From Gilvimarinus xylanilyticus (GTDB lineage: Bacteria > Pseudomonadota > Gammaproteobacteria > Pseudomonadales > Cellvibrionaceae), in the NCBI RefSeq assembly GCF_024195295.1, contig NZ_JAMFTH010000001.1:620001-684000 (forward strand): a stretch of 64,000 nt of DNA. The letters run 5' to 3'. A program made the position numbers and the translations under genes. The notes beneath the pieces were generated by a model that worked only from the letters and a program-made list of their open reading frames with translations, was not told the origin of the DNA and searched no databases. Below are positions 41,341 through 51,513 of this stretch, in pieces (position 1 is the first letter of the stretch; every line of letters starts with the position of its first letter).

Positions 41341-42258
41341 TTGACATTACCCGCCAGTGAATTAGAGGGCGATATAAAAAGATCGCGTGCGGACGATCCT
41401 GTGCAAGTGACGCGCAGCTGGCCCGCAAGTTTAACGCTTGAATTTGCCCCCCGGGGTGAGCGAACAGCTGTGGTTCGTGCCCGGCATCAGGGACCTTTGC
41501 GAATTCAACGTGCTTTTTATCCCGAAGCCGATTGGGCCCATGTGTATTTGTTGCACCCCCCGGGCGGGCTGGTCGTGGGCGATCAGCTGCAGCTAAATTT
41601 AAGTACTCAGGCTAACGCTTGCGCCTTGGTGACGACACCTTCGGCGGGAAGAGTTTATTCGCTCCAGGCACTTCAGCACAGTGATAAGACGACTACCCAG
41701 GGACAGCGGGTCGAGTTGCAGCTAGAGGAGAACAGCTCGCTTGAGTGGCTGCCACAGGAAACCATTGTCTTTAACGGTGCCAATGCCCGCCTGCATACTA
41801 GGGTGGAGGCGAGCCCGGATAGCCGGTACTGCTTGTGGGATATTGTCTGCTTAGGGCGGCCCGCCTGCGATGAGGTTTTTACCCAGGGTGAGGTTCTGCA
41901 AACCCTGGAGATTAACTGCGCGGGCAAACCACTGCTGCGTGAGCGCACCCGAGTACGCGGAGGCGATTCAATGATGAAGGCGCCCTGGGGGCTGAAAGGG
42001 GCCTCAAGTTTTGGAACTATGGTTGCGAACGTTAAAGTCTCACGCGATGCGGTTGATCAGCTGTTAGAGGATTTGCATCAGCGCTTTGCCGGCACCGCCG
42101 AGCAGTGGGGCATTACGCAAAAACAGGGGCTGCTTATCGCCCGTTATTTAGGCAATAACGTGGGGGAGTGCCGGATGGGCTTTGCTCAGATTTGGGCCGC
42201 GGTGCGGCCACTGCAAATGGGGCGCGAGGCGGTCGAACCAAGAATTTGGAATACTTAA
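41341..42258 (+). CDS. ureD: Urease accessory protein UreD
   Basis: Scaffold protein for insertion of nickel and the carbamate into urease, working with UreF and UreG. The frame begins at TTG 41341 (305 residues); GTG 41401 is an alternative, and neither has a strong ribosome-binding site. The core WPASLTLEFAPRGERTAVVRARHQGPLRIQRAFYPE and LLHPPGGLVVGDQLQL are UreD signatures. First gene of the operon. Confidence 0.93.
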   Translation: MTLPASELEGDIKRSRADDPVQVTRSWPASLTLEFAPRGERTAVVRARHQGPLRIQRAFYPEADWAHVYLLHPPGGLVVGDQLQLNLSTQANACALVTTPSAGRVYSLQALQHSDKTTTQGQRVELQLEENSSLEWLPQETIVFNGANARLHTRVEASPDSRYCLWDIVCLGRPACDEVFTQGEVLQTLEINCAGKPLLRERTRVRGGDSMMKAPWGLKGASSFGTMVANVKVSRDAVDQLLEDLHQRFAGTAEQWGITQKQGLLIARYLGNNVGECRMGFAQIWAAVRPLQMGREAVEPRIWNT

Positions 42259-42273
42259 AAAGGGGACAGATCT

Positions 42274-42576
42274 GTGGAGTTAAGCCCGAGAGACAAAGAT
42301 AAATTGCTGCTTTTTACCGCGGCACTGCTGGCCGAAAGACGCAAGGCGCGCGGGGTGAAACTTAACTACCCCGAGGCAGTAGCATTAATCAGCGCGGAAA
42401 TTATGGAAGGTGCGCGCGATGGCAATACCGTTGCGGAATTAATGGATCGCGGCCGTCAGGTTCTCACCCGCGACGATGTAATGGATGGGATTGCCGAGAT
42501 GGTACACGAGGTTCAGGTAGAGGCGACCTTTCCCGATGGTACCAAGTTGGTCACAGTCCATAACCCCATTGTTTAG
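42274..42576 (+). CDS. ureA: Urease gamma subunit
   Basis: The 100-residue subunit starts with GTG after AAAAGGGG and reads [39 protein letters not shown], with [14 protein letters not shown]-type ending ([15 protein letters not shown]). It forms the UreABC trimer with ureB and ureC. Confidence 0.97.
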   Translation: MELSPRDKDKLLLFTAALLAERRKARGVKLNYPEAVALISAEIMEGARDGNTVAELMDRGRQVLTRDDVMDGIAEMVHEVQVEATFPDGTKLVTVHNPIV

Positions 42577-42585
42577 GAGATGGCG

Positions 42586-42891
42586 ATGATTCCCGGTGAA
42601 TACGATATTAAGCCCGGTCAGCATACGCTGAACGAGGGCAGAGAAACCATTCGTTTGGTGATTGCCAATACCGGCGATAGACCCGTACAAGTGGGATCTC
42701 ACTATCATTTTTTTGAGGTGAACCCGGCGCTGCGTTTTGATCGCGATAAAGCGCGCGGATTTCGCCTGAACATTGCCGCTGGTACTGCTGTGCGGTTTGA
42801 GCCGGGCCAGGAGCGCGAAGTGGAGCTGGTGGCTCTGTCGGGTAAGCGAGTGGTCTATGGGTTTCGCGGCCAAGTGATGGGGGAGTTATAA
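42586..42891 (+). CDS. ureB: Urease beta subunit
   Basis: Structural subunit of 101 residues. Two in-frame ATG codons compete: 42580 directly abuts AGGAG, whereas 42586 lies 6 bp after it and gives the family start [11 protein letters not shown], so 42586 is chosen. Signatures include [20 protein letters not shown] and [16 protein letters not shown]. Confidence 0.95.
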   Translation: MIPGEYDIKPGQHTLNEGRETIRLVIANTGDRPVQVGSHYHFFEVNPALRFDRDKARGFRLNIAAGTAVRFEPGQEREVELVALSGKRVVYGFRGQVMGEL

Positions 42892-42892
42892 A

Positions 42893-44596
42893 ATGGCGAC
42901 GATCGACAGAAAGGCCTATGCCGAAATGTTCGGCCCCACCACCGGCGACAAAGTGAGATTAGCGGATACCTCGCTGTGGCTGGAAGTGGAAAAGGATTAC
43001 ACCACCTACGGTGAAGAGGTTAAGTTCGGTGGCGGTAAAGTGATTCGCGACGGGATGGGGCAGTCCCAAGCCAGCTGTGCCGATACCCCGGATACGGTGA
43101 TCACCAACGTATTGATTTTAGATTACTGGGGCGTGGTAAAAGCCGATGTCGCGCTCACCGGCGGACGTATCAGTGCTATTGGCAAAGCGGGTAACCCGGA
43201 TATCCAACCCGACGTCACCATTCAAGTCGGGCCGGGTACCGAAGTGATTGCCGGCGAGGGACAGATACTGACCGCTGGCGGTATCGATGCGCACATCCAT
43301 TTTATTTGTCCGCAGCAAATTGAAGAAGCTTTAATGAGTGGTATTACCACCATGATTGGCGGCGGCACGGGGCCTGCGACCGGCACTAACGCGACCACCT
43401 GTACACCGGGCCCCTGGCACATGGCGAAAATGCTGCAAGCGGCAGAAAGTTTTCCCATGAATCTGGGGTTTTTGGGTAAGGGTAACGCCAGCTTGCCTCT
43501 GGCGCTGGAGGAGCAAATCGCTGCTGGGGCCCTGGGATTAAAATTGCACGAAGACTGGGGGACCACGCCGGCATCGATTAATAACTGCTTGAACGTAGCA
43601 GAAAAGTACGATGTGCAGGTGGCGATTCACACCGACACCTTAAACGAGTCGGGCTTCGTCGAAGACACCATTGCCGCGTTTGACGGTCGCACTATTCACA
43701 CCTACCACACTGAAGGAGCGGGCGGCGGACATGCGCCGGATATTATTAAAGCCTGTGGTCTGGCGAACGTATTGCCCTCGTCCACCAATCCGACGCGGCC
43801 TTACACGGTCAATACCATCGACGAGCATTTGGATATGCTGATGGTGTGTCACCACCTGGACCCTAATATTCCCGAAGATGTGGCCTTTGCCGATTCGCGT
43901 ATTCGCAAAGAGACCATTGCCGCCGAGGATATTCTGCACGATCTGGGCGCCTTTTCCATGATTAGCTCCGACTCTCAGGCCATGGGGCGGGTGGGCGAGG
44001 TGATTTGTCGCACCTGGCAGACGGCCCACAAAATGCGCGAACAGCGCGGCGCGATTCCCGGGGAAACGTCCAGCGCCGACAATTTACGAGCCAAGCGCTA
44101 TATTGCCAAATACACGATTAACCCGGCCATCGCCCATGGTATTTCCCACGAGGTGGGGTCGATTGAAGTGGGCAAGTTGGCCGACCTGGTGCTTTGGAAG
44201 CCCGCGTTTTTCGGTATCAAGCCTTCATTGATTCTTAAGGGCGGGGTGATTGCCGCGGCGCCCATGGGCGATCCCAATGCCTCTATTCCCACTCCGCAGC
44301 CGGTACACTATCGCCCCATGTTCGGCGCCTACGGCAAGGCCTGCACCGGCTCGTCGGTCACCTTTGTCAGTCAGGCCGCCATAGAGGCTGGGGTAAAGGG
44401 TTCTCTGGAACTCGAGCGACGTTTGGTGGGGGTTAAAAACTGCCGTTCGGTGACCAAAGCGAGTATGGTGCTTAACGACTATCAGCCTCATATGGAGGTC
44501 GATCCGCAAACCTATGAAGTGCGCGCCGATGGCCAGTTGCTGACCTGTGAGCCGGCTACCGAGCTGCCCCTGGCGCAACGCTACACCTTGTTTTAA
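42893..44596 (+). CDS. ureC: Urease alpha (catalytic) subunit
   Basis: Nickel amidohydrolase of 567 residues that hydrolyses urea to ammonia and carbamate. Active-site elements are intact: the first nickel histidines in [11 protein letters not shown], the carbamylated lysine in [10 protein letters not shown], further ligands in [13 protein letters not shown] and [15 protein letters not shown], the flap cysteine in [10 protein letters not shown], and the aspartate ligand region in [16 protein letters not shown]. Starts 1 bp after ureB. Confidence 0.98.
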   Translation: MATIDRKAYAEMFGPTTGDKVRLADTSLWLEVEKDYTTYGEEVKFGGGKVIRDGMGQSQASCADTPDTVITNVLILDYWGVVKADVALTGGRISAIGKAGNPDIQPDVTIQVGPGTEVIAGEGQILTAGGIDAHIHFICPQQIEEALMSGITTMIGGGTGPATGTNATTCTPGPWHMAKMLQAAESFPMNLGFLGKGNASLPLALEEQIAAGALGLKLHEDWGTTPASINNCLNVAEKYDVQVAIHTDTLNESGFVEDTIAAFDGRTIHTYHTEGAGGGHAPDIIKACGLANVLPSSTNPTRPYTVNTIDEHLDMLMVCHHLDPNIPEDVAFADSRIRKETIAAEDILHDLGAFSMISSDSQAMGRVGEVICRTWQTAHKMREQRGAIPGETSSADNLRAKRYIAKYTINPAIAHGISHEVGSIEVGKLADLVLWKPAFFGIKPSLILKGGVIAAAPMGDPNASIPTPQPVHYRPMFGAYGKACTGSSVTFVSQAAIEAGVKGSLELERRLVGVKNCRSVTKASMVLNDYQPHMEVDPQTYEVRADGQLLTCEPATELPLAQRYTLF

Positions 44597-44619
44597 TCAT
44601 CAGTTGGGAAAAGAAATTT

Positions 44620-45117
44620 ATGTTAGAGGCGTTTAAGGTTGTTCAGGGCCCGGCCCGCGACGATATACCGGTTGTCGAATTAACCTTTGAGCAGCGGCAA
44701 AAAAGTCGCTACCGGACGCAGACTCGCTGCGGACAAACCCTGGGCTGGTTTGTCGAGCGCGGTCATGTGCTGGCCGATGGCGAACTGCTGGAATGCAGTG
44801 ACGGTACACGAGTTTTGGTGGAGGCCGCGTTGGAAACGGTTAGCAATGTGGTGTGTGATGATCGCCGGCAGTTGGCGCGCGTAGCCTATCACCTGGGTAA
44901 CCGCCATGTGCCCTTGCAGGTGGGGGACAACTTTGTGCGCTATCAGCACGACCATGTGCTGGATATTATGGTGAAGGGGTTGGGGCTTGCCGTGGAATGC
45001 AAACAAGCCCCTTTTAATCCTGAAAACGGGGCTTACCATGGCGGATCTCACGGGCATTCCCACGATCATGCCCACGAGCACAGTCATACCCATCAGCATT
45101 CTCACGAGGCGGTGTAG
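44620..45117 (+). CDS. ureE: Urease nickel metallochaperone UreE
   Basis: The 165 residues contain an N-terminal peptide-binding domain, a metal-binding domain with the conserved histidine in [13 protein letters not shown], and a C-terminal His-rich tail beginning [20 protein letters not shown] that stores nickel. It delivers nickel to UreG. Ends 2 bp before ureF. Confidence 0.95.
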   Translation: MLEAFKVVQGPARDDIPVVELTFEQRQKSRYRTQTRCGQTLGWFVERGHVLADGELLECSDGTRVLVEAALETVSNVVCDDRRQLARVAYHLGNRHVPLQVGDNFVRYQHDHVLDIMVKGLGLAVECKQAPFNPENGAYHGGSHGHSHDHAHEHSHTHQHSHEAV

Positions 45118-45119
45118 GC

Positions 45120-45791
45120 GTGGCGTCCACGGCCTTACTGCACTTACTGCACTTAGTGAGTCCCGCACTGCCGGTAGGCGCCTACGCCTATTCTCAGGGC
45201 TTAGAGTACGCTGTGGAAGAGGGCTGGCTAAAAGACGATGAAGCCCTGCGGGACTGGTTGGCAAACGTAATGAGCCATTCACTGGCCTATTTGGACGTGC
45301 CGGTTTTGCGACGTTGTTACGCGGCCTGGCAGCAGGGTGATATTGATCGGGTGAACCACTGGAATGATTATACCCGCGCCTGTCGTGAAACCTCGGAGTT
45401 GTTGTTAGAAGACGAGCAGCTGGGTCAGGCGCTCAATCGCTTGCTGGTGTCGTTGCAGGTGCCCCGCAGTGAGCGAAGCTTGTATCGCTCGACGCCGGGC
45501 TTTGTCTGTCAGTTTGCTCTGGCCGGGGTTCATTGGAACGTCGATCTAGACGAGCTGGCACAGGGTTTGGTTTGGAGCTGGCTGGAAAACCAGGTGGCGG
45601 CGGCTACAAAAATTGTGCCCCTGGGGCAAACCCATGCACAACAAGTATTGGTCGCGCTAATGCCCGAGGTGCAGGAGACCTGCGAGCGGGCGAAGAGCGT
45701 GAAAGACGAGGAAATCGGTTTGAGTCTGCCGGGTTTGGCTATGGCGTCGTGTCTACACGAAAGACAATACACCCGGCTGTTTCGGTCTTGA
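45120..45791 (+). CDS. ureF: Urease accessory protein UreF
   Basis: All-helical accessory protein of 223 residues that acts with UreD and UreG. The conserved region [24 protein letters not shown] is near the N-terminus, and the C-terminal [15 protein letters not shown]-type tail ([16 protein letters not shown]) needed for UreG binding is present. The GTG start lies 2 bp after ureE. Confidence 0.94.
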   Translation: MASTALLHLLHLVSPALPVGAYAYSQGLEYAVEEGWLKDDEALRDWLANVMSHSLAYLDVPVLRRCYAAWQQGDIDRVNHWNDYTRACRETSELLLEDEQLGQALNRLLVSLQVPRSERSLYRSTPGFVCQFALAGVHWNVDLDELAQGLVWSWLENQVAAATKIVPLGQTHAQQVLVALMPEVQETCERAKSVKDEEIGLSLPGLAMASCLHERQYTRLFRS

Positions 45792-45848
45792 TCTGGCCTA
45801 AGCGACATCAATCATATCGATCATTGTATTGAGAGTAAGAGAGTAACC

Positions 45849-46466
45849 ATGAAAAAACCTACACTGCGCTTGGGCATCGGCGGCCCAGTTGGCTCGGGAA
45901 AAACCGCTCTGGTAAAAACCCTGTGCGCGCATTTAAAAGACAAATACAACATCGCGGTTATTACCAACGATATCTATACCCGCGAGGACGCTGAATTTTT
46001 GCAACGCCATCAAGCGCTAGAAGACGACCGTATTATCGGGGTGGAGACCGGGGGGTGTCCTCACACGGCGATTCGTGAGGATGCCTCGATGAACTTATCG
46101 GCGGTAGCCGAATTGCAGACACGGCACGAGGGCCTGGATGTTATTTTGATTGAAAGTGGCGGCGATAATCTGGCCGCTACATTTAGCCCCGAGCTGTCTG
46201 ATTTGACCCTTTACGTTATCGACGTCTCGGCGGGTGATAAAATCCCCCGCAAAGGCGGCCCGGGCATCACTAAATCAGACTTGTTAATTATCAATAAAAT
46301 TGACTTGGCACCTCTGGTGGGTGCGGACCTCGATGTGATGGATCGCGATGCCCGTAAAATGCGCGGCGACAAGCCATTCTTATTCACTAACTTAAAAGAT
46401 GAAACCGGCGTGGCCGATGTGATCGCCTTTATCGAAAAAGCGGGCATGCTTGCGCCTGCCAGTTAA
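45849..46466 (+). CDS. ureG: Urease accessory GTPase UreG
   Basis: SIMIBI-class GTPase of 205 residues. P-loop [16 protein letters not shown], metal-binding CPH motif in [34 protein letters not shown], and guanine motif NKIDLA. It couples GTP hydrolysis to nickel transfer. Starts 57 bp after ureF, a larger gap than elsewhere in the operon. Confidence 0.97.
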   Translation: MKKPTLRLGIGGPVGSGKTALVKTLCAHLKDKYNIAVITNDIYTREDAEFLQRHQALEDDRIIGVETGGCPHTAIREDASMNLSAVAELQTRHEGLDVILIESGGDNLAATFSPELSDLTLYVIDVSAGDKIPRKGGPGITKSDLLIINKIDLAPLVGADLDVMDRDARKMRGDKPFLFTNLKDETGVADVIAFIEKAGMLAPAS

Positions 46467-46489
46467 TACGGATTAATTGAGGAACTCCT

Positions 46490-46714
46490 ATGAAAATGTT
46501 AATGAAATTCACCAGCCTGTGCACATTGGCGTTGTTTTCGCTATTCGCCCAAGCGCATCCGCACCATAGCGAACACGCCGCCAGTAGCCATATCCACTTT
46601 TCGGTGGGCAGCTTCGCATTGGTCGCGTTTGTCCTGCTAGCCTTTTGGTTTGGTTCGCGTTATTTTCGTTCGCGTGAACGCAAGCACCACGCAAAACAGC
46701 GCAAAGATAAGTAG
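46490..46714 (+). CDS. Small His-rich, signal-peptide-bearing membrane protein downstream of ureG
   Basis: A protein of 74 residues, family unknown to me. It has a signal peptide ending AQA, a short histidine-rich periplasmic segment (HPHHSEHAASSHIH, about 23-36), one transmembrane helix (SFALVAFVLLAFWFGSRYF) and a basic cytoplasmic tail. It follows ureG by 23 bp with an AGGAAC site, so it is probably part of the urease operon. The mature start with HPHH recalls the N-terminus of HupE/UreJ nickel transporters, but the rest is missing; it could be a truncated relative or a separate metal-binding protein. Confidence 0.7.
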   Translation: MKMLMKFTSLCTLALFSLFAQAHPHHSEHAASSHIHFSVGSFALVAFVLLAFWFGSRYFRSRERKHHAKQRKDK

Positions 46715-46795
46715 GAAATTCTTAGCCCTGTTATACTGTCCGCTATCTTTTAGGTTTGGTTGATATTTAACCATTTTATCGAGGTGGCGAACGCG

Positions 46796-47890
46796 ATGGA
46801 CATTATAAATTCTGAGGTGGAAGAAAAACTTGCGCAGTTAAAGCAACGCTTTGCCAGCGCTGAGCCTTTTGGTCATGTAGTGATCGATAATTTCTTCACC
46901 GAAGAGTTTTGCCAGGCGCTACTGGATCAGTTCCCGAGCTTTGATGAGCGCCTGGCCATGAACGAAAACGGTCAGGTCGGTCGCAAAGCCGTAAATGAAA
47001 AAGTGGCGCAATTGGGGCCTGCCTACCGCCAAATTGATCAGCTGGCAAGTTCGGAATCGTTTCGCGAATGGATTGGTGAGCTGACTGGCATCGATAATCT
47101 TCTCTACGACCCCCACTACTTTGGCGGGGGCAGTCACGAAAATTTAACCGGACAAAGTTTAGATGTCCATGTGGATTTTACTCATCATCCGGTTACCAAT
47201 TGGAATCGTCGACTCAATCTAATTGTTTACTTGAATCACGATTGGCGGCCTGAGTGGGGCGGTAATATCGAGCTACATAAAAACCCGCGCTTACCCGCTG
47301 AGCAAGATGAAACGGTTACCGTAACGCCGGTGTTTAATCGCGCGGTGCTGTTTGAAACTCACAACCATTCATGGCACGGTTTTAAGCAAGTTGCGTTACC
47401 CGAGTCTGAAAGCCATCGCAGCCGAAAGTCTTTCGCCCTTTATTTTTATACTGATGATCGCGAAAACAAAGTCAGACCTCACTCTACTATCTATGTTGAG
47501 GAGCGGGTTGAGCCCTCGCTGTTGGCACCGGGGCATACTTTGAGTTCAGCAGACAGCCAGGCGCTGCGCAATCATATTACACGCCGCGATCATCATTTGG
47601 ATCGGTTATACAAAAATATTACTGACCTGATGGGACAGCTGCAAGACGCGCGTGAATACATCGAGCACTTAAAGCGTTTCGAGAGGGAAGTGGAGCGGTT
47701 ACGCCGCCGGCCAGCGCCGGAAACGGTAGTAGAAGTGCCGCAAGAAGAGCCCTTGCCAGAGCCATCATTGCAGGAGTCGGAAACTCCCCGTGAGCGCATG
47801 CTTCGCGAAGAGCTTGAGGCGATTGAAAACGCCACATTTTGGAAAATGACAGCACCATTGCGCGCGCTAGTGAGTAAGTTTCGCAAGTAA
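46796..47890 (+). CDS. 2-oxoglutarate/Fe(II) oxygenase with C-terminal coiled coil and glycosyltransferase-like tail
   Basis: ATG 46796 follows GAGGTGG and is preferred over the earlier TTG; 364 residues. The first about 215 residues form a prolyl-4-hydroxylase-like domain with iron ligands HVD (LDVHVDFTHHP) and the distal histidine in HSWHGF, and the 2-oxoglutarate arginine in SRKSFALYFYT. A coiled coil follows (about 255-310, LDRLYKNITDLMGQLQDAREYIEHL). After a Pro/Glu-rich stretch comes a tail ENATFWKMTAPLRALVSKFRK, like the ends of many cell-surface glycosyltransferases. The substrate is unknown; a polysaccharide-related role is inference. Confidence 0.75.
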   Translation: MDIINSEVEEKLAQLKQRFASAEPFGHVVIDNFFTEEFCQALLDQFPSFDERLAMNENGQVGRKAVNEKVAQLGPAYRQIDQLASSESFREWIGELTGIDNLLYDPHYFGGGSHENLTGQSLDVHVDFTHHPVTNWNRRLNLIVYLNHDWRPEWGGNIELHKNPRLPAEQDETVTVTPVFNRAVLFETHNHSWHGFKQVALPESESHRSRKSFALYFYTDDRENKVRPHSTIYVEERVEPSLLAPGHTLSSADSQALRNHITRRDHHLDRLYKNITDLMGQLQDAREYIEHLKRFEREVERLRRRPAPETVVEVPQEEPLPEPSLQESETPRERMLREELEAIENATFWKMTAPLRALVSKFRK

Positions 47891-47908
47891 TTCGCACTTA
47901 CACCCAGC

Positions 47909-47945
47909 AAAACCGCGCCCAAGCAAGCCAGGGCGCGGTGTATGT
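47909..47945. terminator. Bidirectional terminator between converging genes
   Basis: A perfect 8-bp stem CCGCGCCC/GGGCGCGG (47913-47920 with 47931-47938) has AAAA on its left side, giving TTTT for the minus-strand aldo/keto reductase transcript, and a T-rich right side for the oxygenase gene. Confidence 0.75.
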
Positions 47946-47946
47946 T

Positions 47947-48966
47947 TTACTGTGTGCGAAGGATTTGCTCGATTTGTGTTAACTCTTCGCTGTCGAACTT
48001 GGCATTGTCTAAGGCTTGAACCGAGTCTTCAATTTGCGCAACGCGGCTGGCACCAATAATGGCACTGGTAACCGTTTTATTGTTGAGTACCCAAGCCAGC
48101 GCCATTTGCGCCAGAGATTGACCACGGTTTTGGGCGATCTCGTTGAGTGCGCGAATTTTGTCCAGAGTCGCTTCGCTAATATCATTTTCGCTCAGATAAA
48201 TCTGCTCGCCCCGCGCGGCGCGAGAGTCTTGGGGAATACCGTTTAGGTATTTGTCCGTCAGCATGCCCTGAGACAGCGGTGAAAACACAATAGAGCCCAC
48301 ACCTTCCTCATCCAACACATCGGTTAAACCGTCTTCAATCCAGCGATCGAAAAGGTTGTAGCGAGGTTGATGAATCAACAGTGGTGTTCCCAAGTCTTTT
48401 AAAATGGCGGCGGCGCGCCGGGTTTGTTCGGGGTCGTAGCTAGAGATGCCCACGTATAACGCGCGGCCGGAGCGCACAATGTAATCCAGCGCACCCATGG
48501 TTTCTTCCAGCGGAGTGTCTGGATCGAAGCAGTGGGAGTAGAAAATATCAAAATACTCGACGCCGCAACGTTTTAAACTCTGATCGCAGCTGGCCACCAG
48601 GTATTTGCGCGATCCGCCGATACCGTAGGGCCCGGGCCACATATCGTAGCCGGCTTTGCTGGAAATGATCATTTCGTCACGGTAGTGCTTTAAACCATCG
48701 GCCATAACCTGGCCAAAGGTTGATTCGGCCGAGCCGTAGTGAGGGCCGTAGTTGTTAGCCAGGTCAAAATGGGTAATGCCCAAATCAAAGGCGCGGTGGA
48801 TCATGGCGCGCGCGTTGGTCAGAGAATCAACCGCGCCGAAGTTTTGCCATAACCCCAAAGACAGGCGTGGTAGCGATAATCCACTTTTACCACAGCGTTG
48901 GTAGGGCATGTTTTCGTAACGCTTTGGGTCGGCAATATACTTGGGGTTTGGCTCGTGAGTGATCAT
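47947..48966 (-). CDS. Aldo/keto reductase, YghZ type
   Basis: NADPH-dependent (beta/alpha)8 reductase of 339 residues, most like the YghZ/L-glyceraldehyde 3-phosphate reductase subgroup: YENMPYQRCGKSGLSLPRLSLGLWQNFG at the N-terminus, catalytic tyrosine in FDLANNYGPHYGSAE, catalytic lysine in ISSKAGYDMWPGPYG, and YVGISSYDPEQT. The physiological substrate is unknown; the subgroup detoxifies aldehydes such as methylglyoxal. Confidence 0.88.
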   Translation of the reverse strand: MITHEPNPKYIADPKRYENMPYQRCGKSGLSLPRLSLGLWQNFGAVDSLTNARAMIHRAFDLGITHFDLANNYGPHYGSAESTFGQVMADGLKHYRDEMIISSKAGYDMWPGPYGIGGSRKYLVASCDQSLKRCGVEYFDIFYSHCFDPDTPLEETMGALDYIVRSGRALYVGISSYDPEQTRRAAAILKDLGTPLLIHQPRYNLFDRWIEDGLTDVLDEEGVGSIVFSPLSQGMLTDKYLNGIPQDSRAARGEQIYLSENDISEATLDKIRALNEIAQNRGQSLAQMALAWVLNNKTVTSAIIGASRVAQIEDSVQALDNAKFDSEELTQIEQILRTQ

Positions 48967-49018
48967 GGGGGCTCTCTTGTGGGTGGATATCGTTATAGTA
49001 AATTCGCAAATTTTACGT

Positions 49019-49043
49019 AAAAACCGGCCCCTAAGGGCCGGTT
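49019..49043 (-). terminator. Terminator after cysK
   Basis: On the minus strand a perfect 8-bp stem ACCGGCCC/GGGCCGGT with a 4-nt loop is followed by five T residues, 42 bp after the cysK stop. Confidence 0.85.
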
Positions 49044-49084
49044 CTGACGATTCTTAACAGATGTTAAAGTTTTCAGGGGCGTTA

Positions 49085-50002
49085 TTAGGCGCTAAAAAAG
49101 TCGTCAATCGACAGATAGCGCTCACCGGTGTCATAGCTGAAAATGATGATTCGACTGCCCGGCGCAAATTCGGCCTCTTTTTGTTTGACCGCCGCAAGCG
49201 TGGCGCCAGAGGAGATGCCCACTAACATAGCCTCTTTAAGGGCGCACTGTCTCGCCATTTCAAAGCTGTCCTCTTCGCTCACGGCCACGGTGCCATCCAG
49301 AGCGTCAGTGTTAAGAATCTCAGGTACAAAACCCGCGCCTATACCCTGTAAGCGGTGTAGGCCTTTTTCTTTACCTGCAATCACCTGTGATTTTTCGGGT
49401 TCTACCGCGTAGGTTTTAAGAGAAGGGAAGGCCTCTTTTAGCACCTCGCTGCAGGCGGTAATGTGGCCGCCTGTGCCGACACCGGTAATCAGGTAATCCA
49501 GCCCCTCGGGAAAGTCCGCCAGAATCTCTTTGGCGGTGGTCTCGCGATGCGCTTTAACATTCGCTTGGTTGGTAAATTGCTGCGGTGTCCAGCTGTTGGG
49601 GTAGTCGTCGCGCAGCTCGGCGGCTTTGTTGAGCGCACCACCCATGCCTTGTTCTTTGGGGGTTAACACCAGCTCGGCGCCCATGGATTTCATAATTTTG
49701 CGACGTTCGACCGACATGGATTCGGGCATGGTTAGGATTAGCCGGTAGCCCCGGGCCGCGCAAACCATTGCCAGGCCAATACCCGTGTTACCGCTGGTGG
49801 GTTCGATAATCACAGTATCTTTTTTGAGCTTTCCCTGGGCTTCGGCCTCTTCAATCATTGCCAGGGCAATACGGTCTTTAATGCTAGAACCCGGGTTAAA
49901 GCGCTCGACTTTCATCCACACTTCGATGTCGGGACGGAAAAGGTGGTTGATACGAACATGGGGCGTGTTGCCAATGGTTTCGAGAATATTGTTGGCCTTC
50001 AT
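49085..50002 (-). CDS. cysK: Cysteine synthase A (O-acetylserine sulfhydrylase)
   Basis: PLP enzyme of 305 residues making cysteine from O-acetylserine and sulfide. It shows [18 protein letters not shown], the PLP lysine in [16 protein letters not shown], the substrate loop [13 protein letters not shown], and the phosphate loop [16 protein letters not shown]. Monocistronic, with its own terminator. Confidence 0.95.
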   Translation of the reverse strand: MKANNILETIGNTPHVRINHLFRPDIEVWMKVERFNPGSSIKDRIALAMIEEAEAQGKLKKDTVIIEPTSGNTGIGLAMVCAARGYRLILTMPESMSVERRKIMKSMGAELVLTPKEQGMGGALNKAAELRDDYPNSWTPQQFTNQANVKAHRETTAKEILADFPEGLDYLITGVGTGGHITACSEVLKEAFPSLKTYAVEPEKSQVIAGKEKGLHRLQGIGAGFVPEILNTDALDGTVAVSEEDSFEMARQCALKEAMLVGISSGATLAAVKQKEAEFAPGSRIIIFSYDTGERYLSIDDFFSA

Positions 50003-50058
50003 CGGGTGCTCCCTGTGTTTGATGGATGCTGCTTGAGTGAATTCACAATCTAGATCAT

Positions 50059-51297
50059 TTAGCCTTCAGGAGCCAGCAGTTCGCTGTTTTCTAACACCTG
50101 AGATTCATGCTGAGTGAGTGTTTTGACCGCTGATTTTAGATCCGCAAGACTGACATCGCCAATAGAAATCAGGGCTTTAACGACGTCATCCAGGCTCTTC
50201 TCGTCGTCGCTCTGCTGTCTGATCTCGCGATCCAGATCGGCAAAAAGCAAAGCCGCGCGGGCGGTGCGTTCGCCGCTTGAGCTTGTGGCGAACAGGGTTT
50301 CGACCTCGGCGCTCCACTCTTCTAACCACTTTATCACCTTGGTGTGGCGCTCATCGGTCATGCCGCCCGCGCGATGCAAGATGGTAAACGAATAATATTC
50401 TGCCAGGCCCTCGGCAATCCAGTCATCCTCTCCTTTGCCGCTGATGCTCGTGACAGTGTGAAAAAGCTCGTGAAGCAGGGTGCTGGTGCCGTTTTCGCTC
50501 ACCATGGGGCGGTCGGCGTGCATAAACAGAGAGTTGGGGCCGGAGAGTCCGCCGCGCCACATGGGGTCGCCGGCGCCCACGATTAAAATTTTAGGTGGCG
50601 TTTCGCCGACGATTTCCCGAAGGGTCGGCCAGTTCAGCAACACAAAACTCAGTACATCCATTCGCTTAACGGCATTGCCCAGGGGCGCACTGACGGCGAT
50701 GTGGGTATCGGGCAAGCGTTCACGGCGGGTGCCCAGCTTACCGGCAATAAACCACCCGGTGGGGCGATCAAAGCGCCGCTTGGGGTCATCGATACGGAAT
50801 TGACCATCGTCTGTTTTGGGCCAACCACTGTTTACCGAGCGCCAGTGCTCGGGCAGGGTAAAGCGTAAACTCGCCTCGCTCTCGGCGCCTTTGACGGTGC
50901 GTACCCGCGCCGGCGGAATCAGATCATCGCCGCGAAAAATGGCAAAGTCCTCTCGGCGCACCGAGTCGTAGCCATCCCCACGACGCTGGTGATTGAGTTG
51001 CACGTTTAGTGTTAAGCGGGCGTCGGTTTTGGGTGGCTGCCACACGGCTCTGCCGTCTTCTATGGCCAGTTCGCCATTGGCTTCGACCTGGCTATGAAAG
51101 TCTTTATCGAGGTTAAAGTCGATGGTTTTGACGTCGCTGGCATCGGGTATTTCCACACTCACGCGCGCGTGGTCGTCGCTGTGGGTTAAATCGGCATGAT
51201 AGCGAAGCTCGTAGGCGAGAGTATGACCGCACGTGAGTAAGCCAAGCAAGGGGAGAGCCGTGTAAAAATTACGCAGAGGTAGCAGATAACGCTTCAT
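50059..51297 (-). CDS. Secreted gluzincin-like metallopeptidase (HExxH, M61-like)
   Basis: 412 residues from ATG 51297, chosen because [30 protein letters not shown] makes a proper signal peptide; the frame opens 18 codons upstream. The first half is a beta-rich region (about 25-215). The peptidase half has the zinc motif [14 protein letters not shown] (HELFH) followed by the third ligand in [15 protein letters not shown], the gluzincin arrangement of M1 and M61 enzymes. A periplasmic peptidase role is likely; the substrate is unknown. It diverges from the HPP gene. Confidence 0.75.
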   Translation of the reverse strand: MKRYLLPLRNFYTALPLLGLLTCGHTLAYELRYHADLTHSDDHARVSVEIPDASDVKTIDFNLDKDFHSQVEANGELAIEDGRAVWQPPKTDARLTLNVQLNHQRRGDGYDSVRREDFAIFRGDDLIPPARVRTVKGAESEASLRFTLPEHWRSVNSGWPKTDDGQFRIDDPKRRFDRPTGWFIAGKLGTRRERLPDTHIAVSAPLGNAVKRMDVLSFVLLNWPTLREIVGETPPKILIVGAGDPMWRGGLSGPNSLFMHADRPMVSENGTSTLLHELFHTVTSISGKGEDDWIAEGLAEYYSFTILHRAGGMTDERHTKVIKWLEEWSAEVETLFATSSSGERTARAALLFADLDREIRQQSDDEKSLDDVVKALISIGDVSLADLKSAVKTLTQHESQVLENSELLAPEG

Positions 51298-51513
51298 TAA
51301 AAACCTGTTTAGGTGATTGATTTTTAGGGATATATAGCTTTTGCAAAGCACTTCGAGCCGAAACTGAAAGATTGCTTCCGGCTTTATTCGCTTTCCAGTT
51401 TAAAGTAGCAAACACTTTGCCAGTACTTGCTACTCGGATGCAGTCGCTCTAGTATGCACCGCCTTGGTGCGCGCTAGCCAGCCCTGATTAATGACTCGCG
51501 ATTGAGGTCACAC

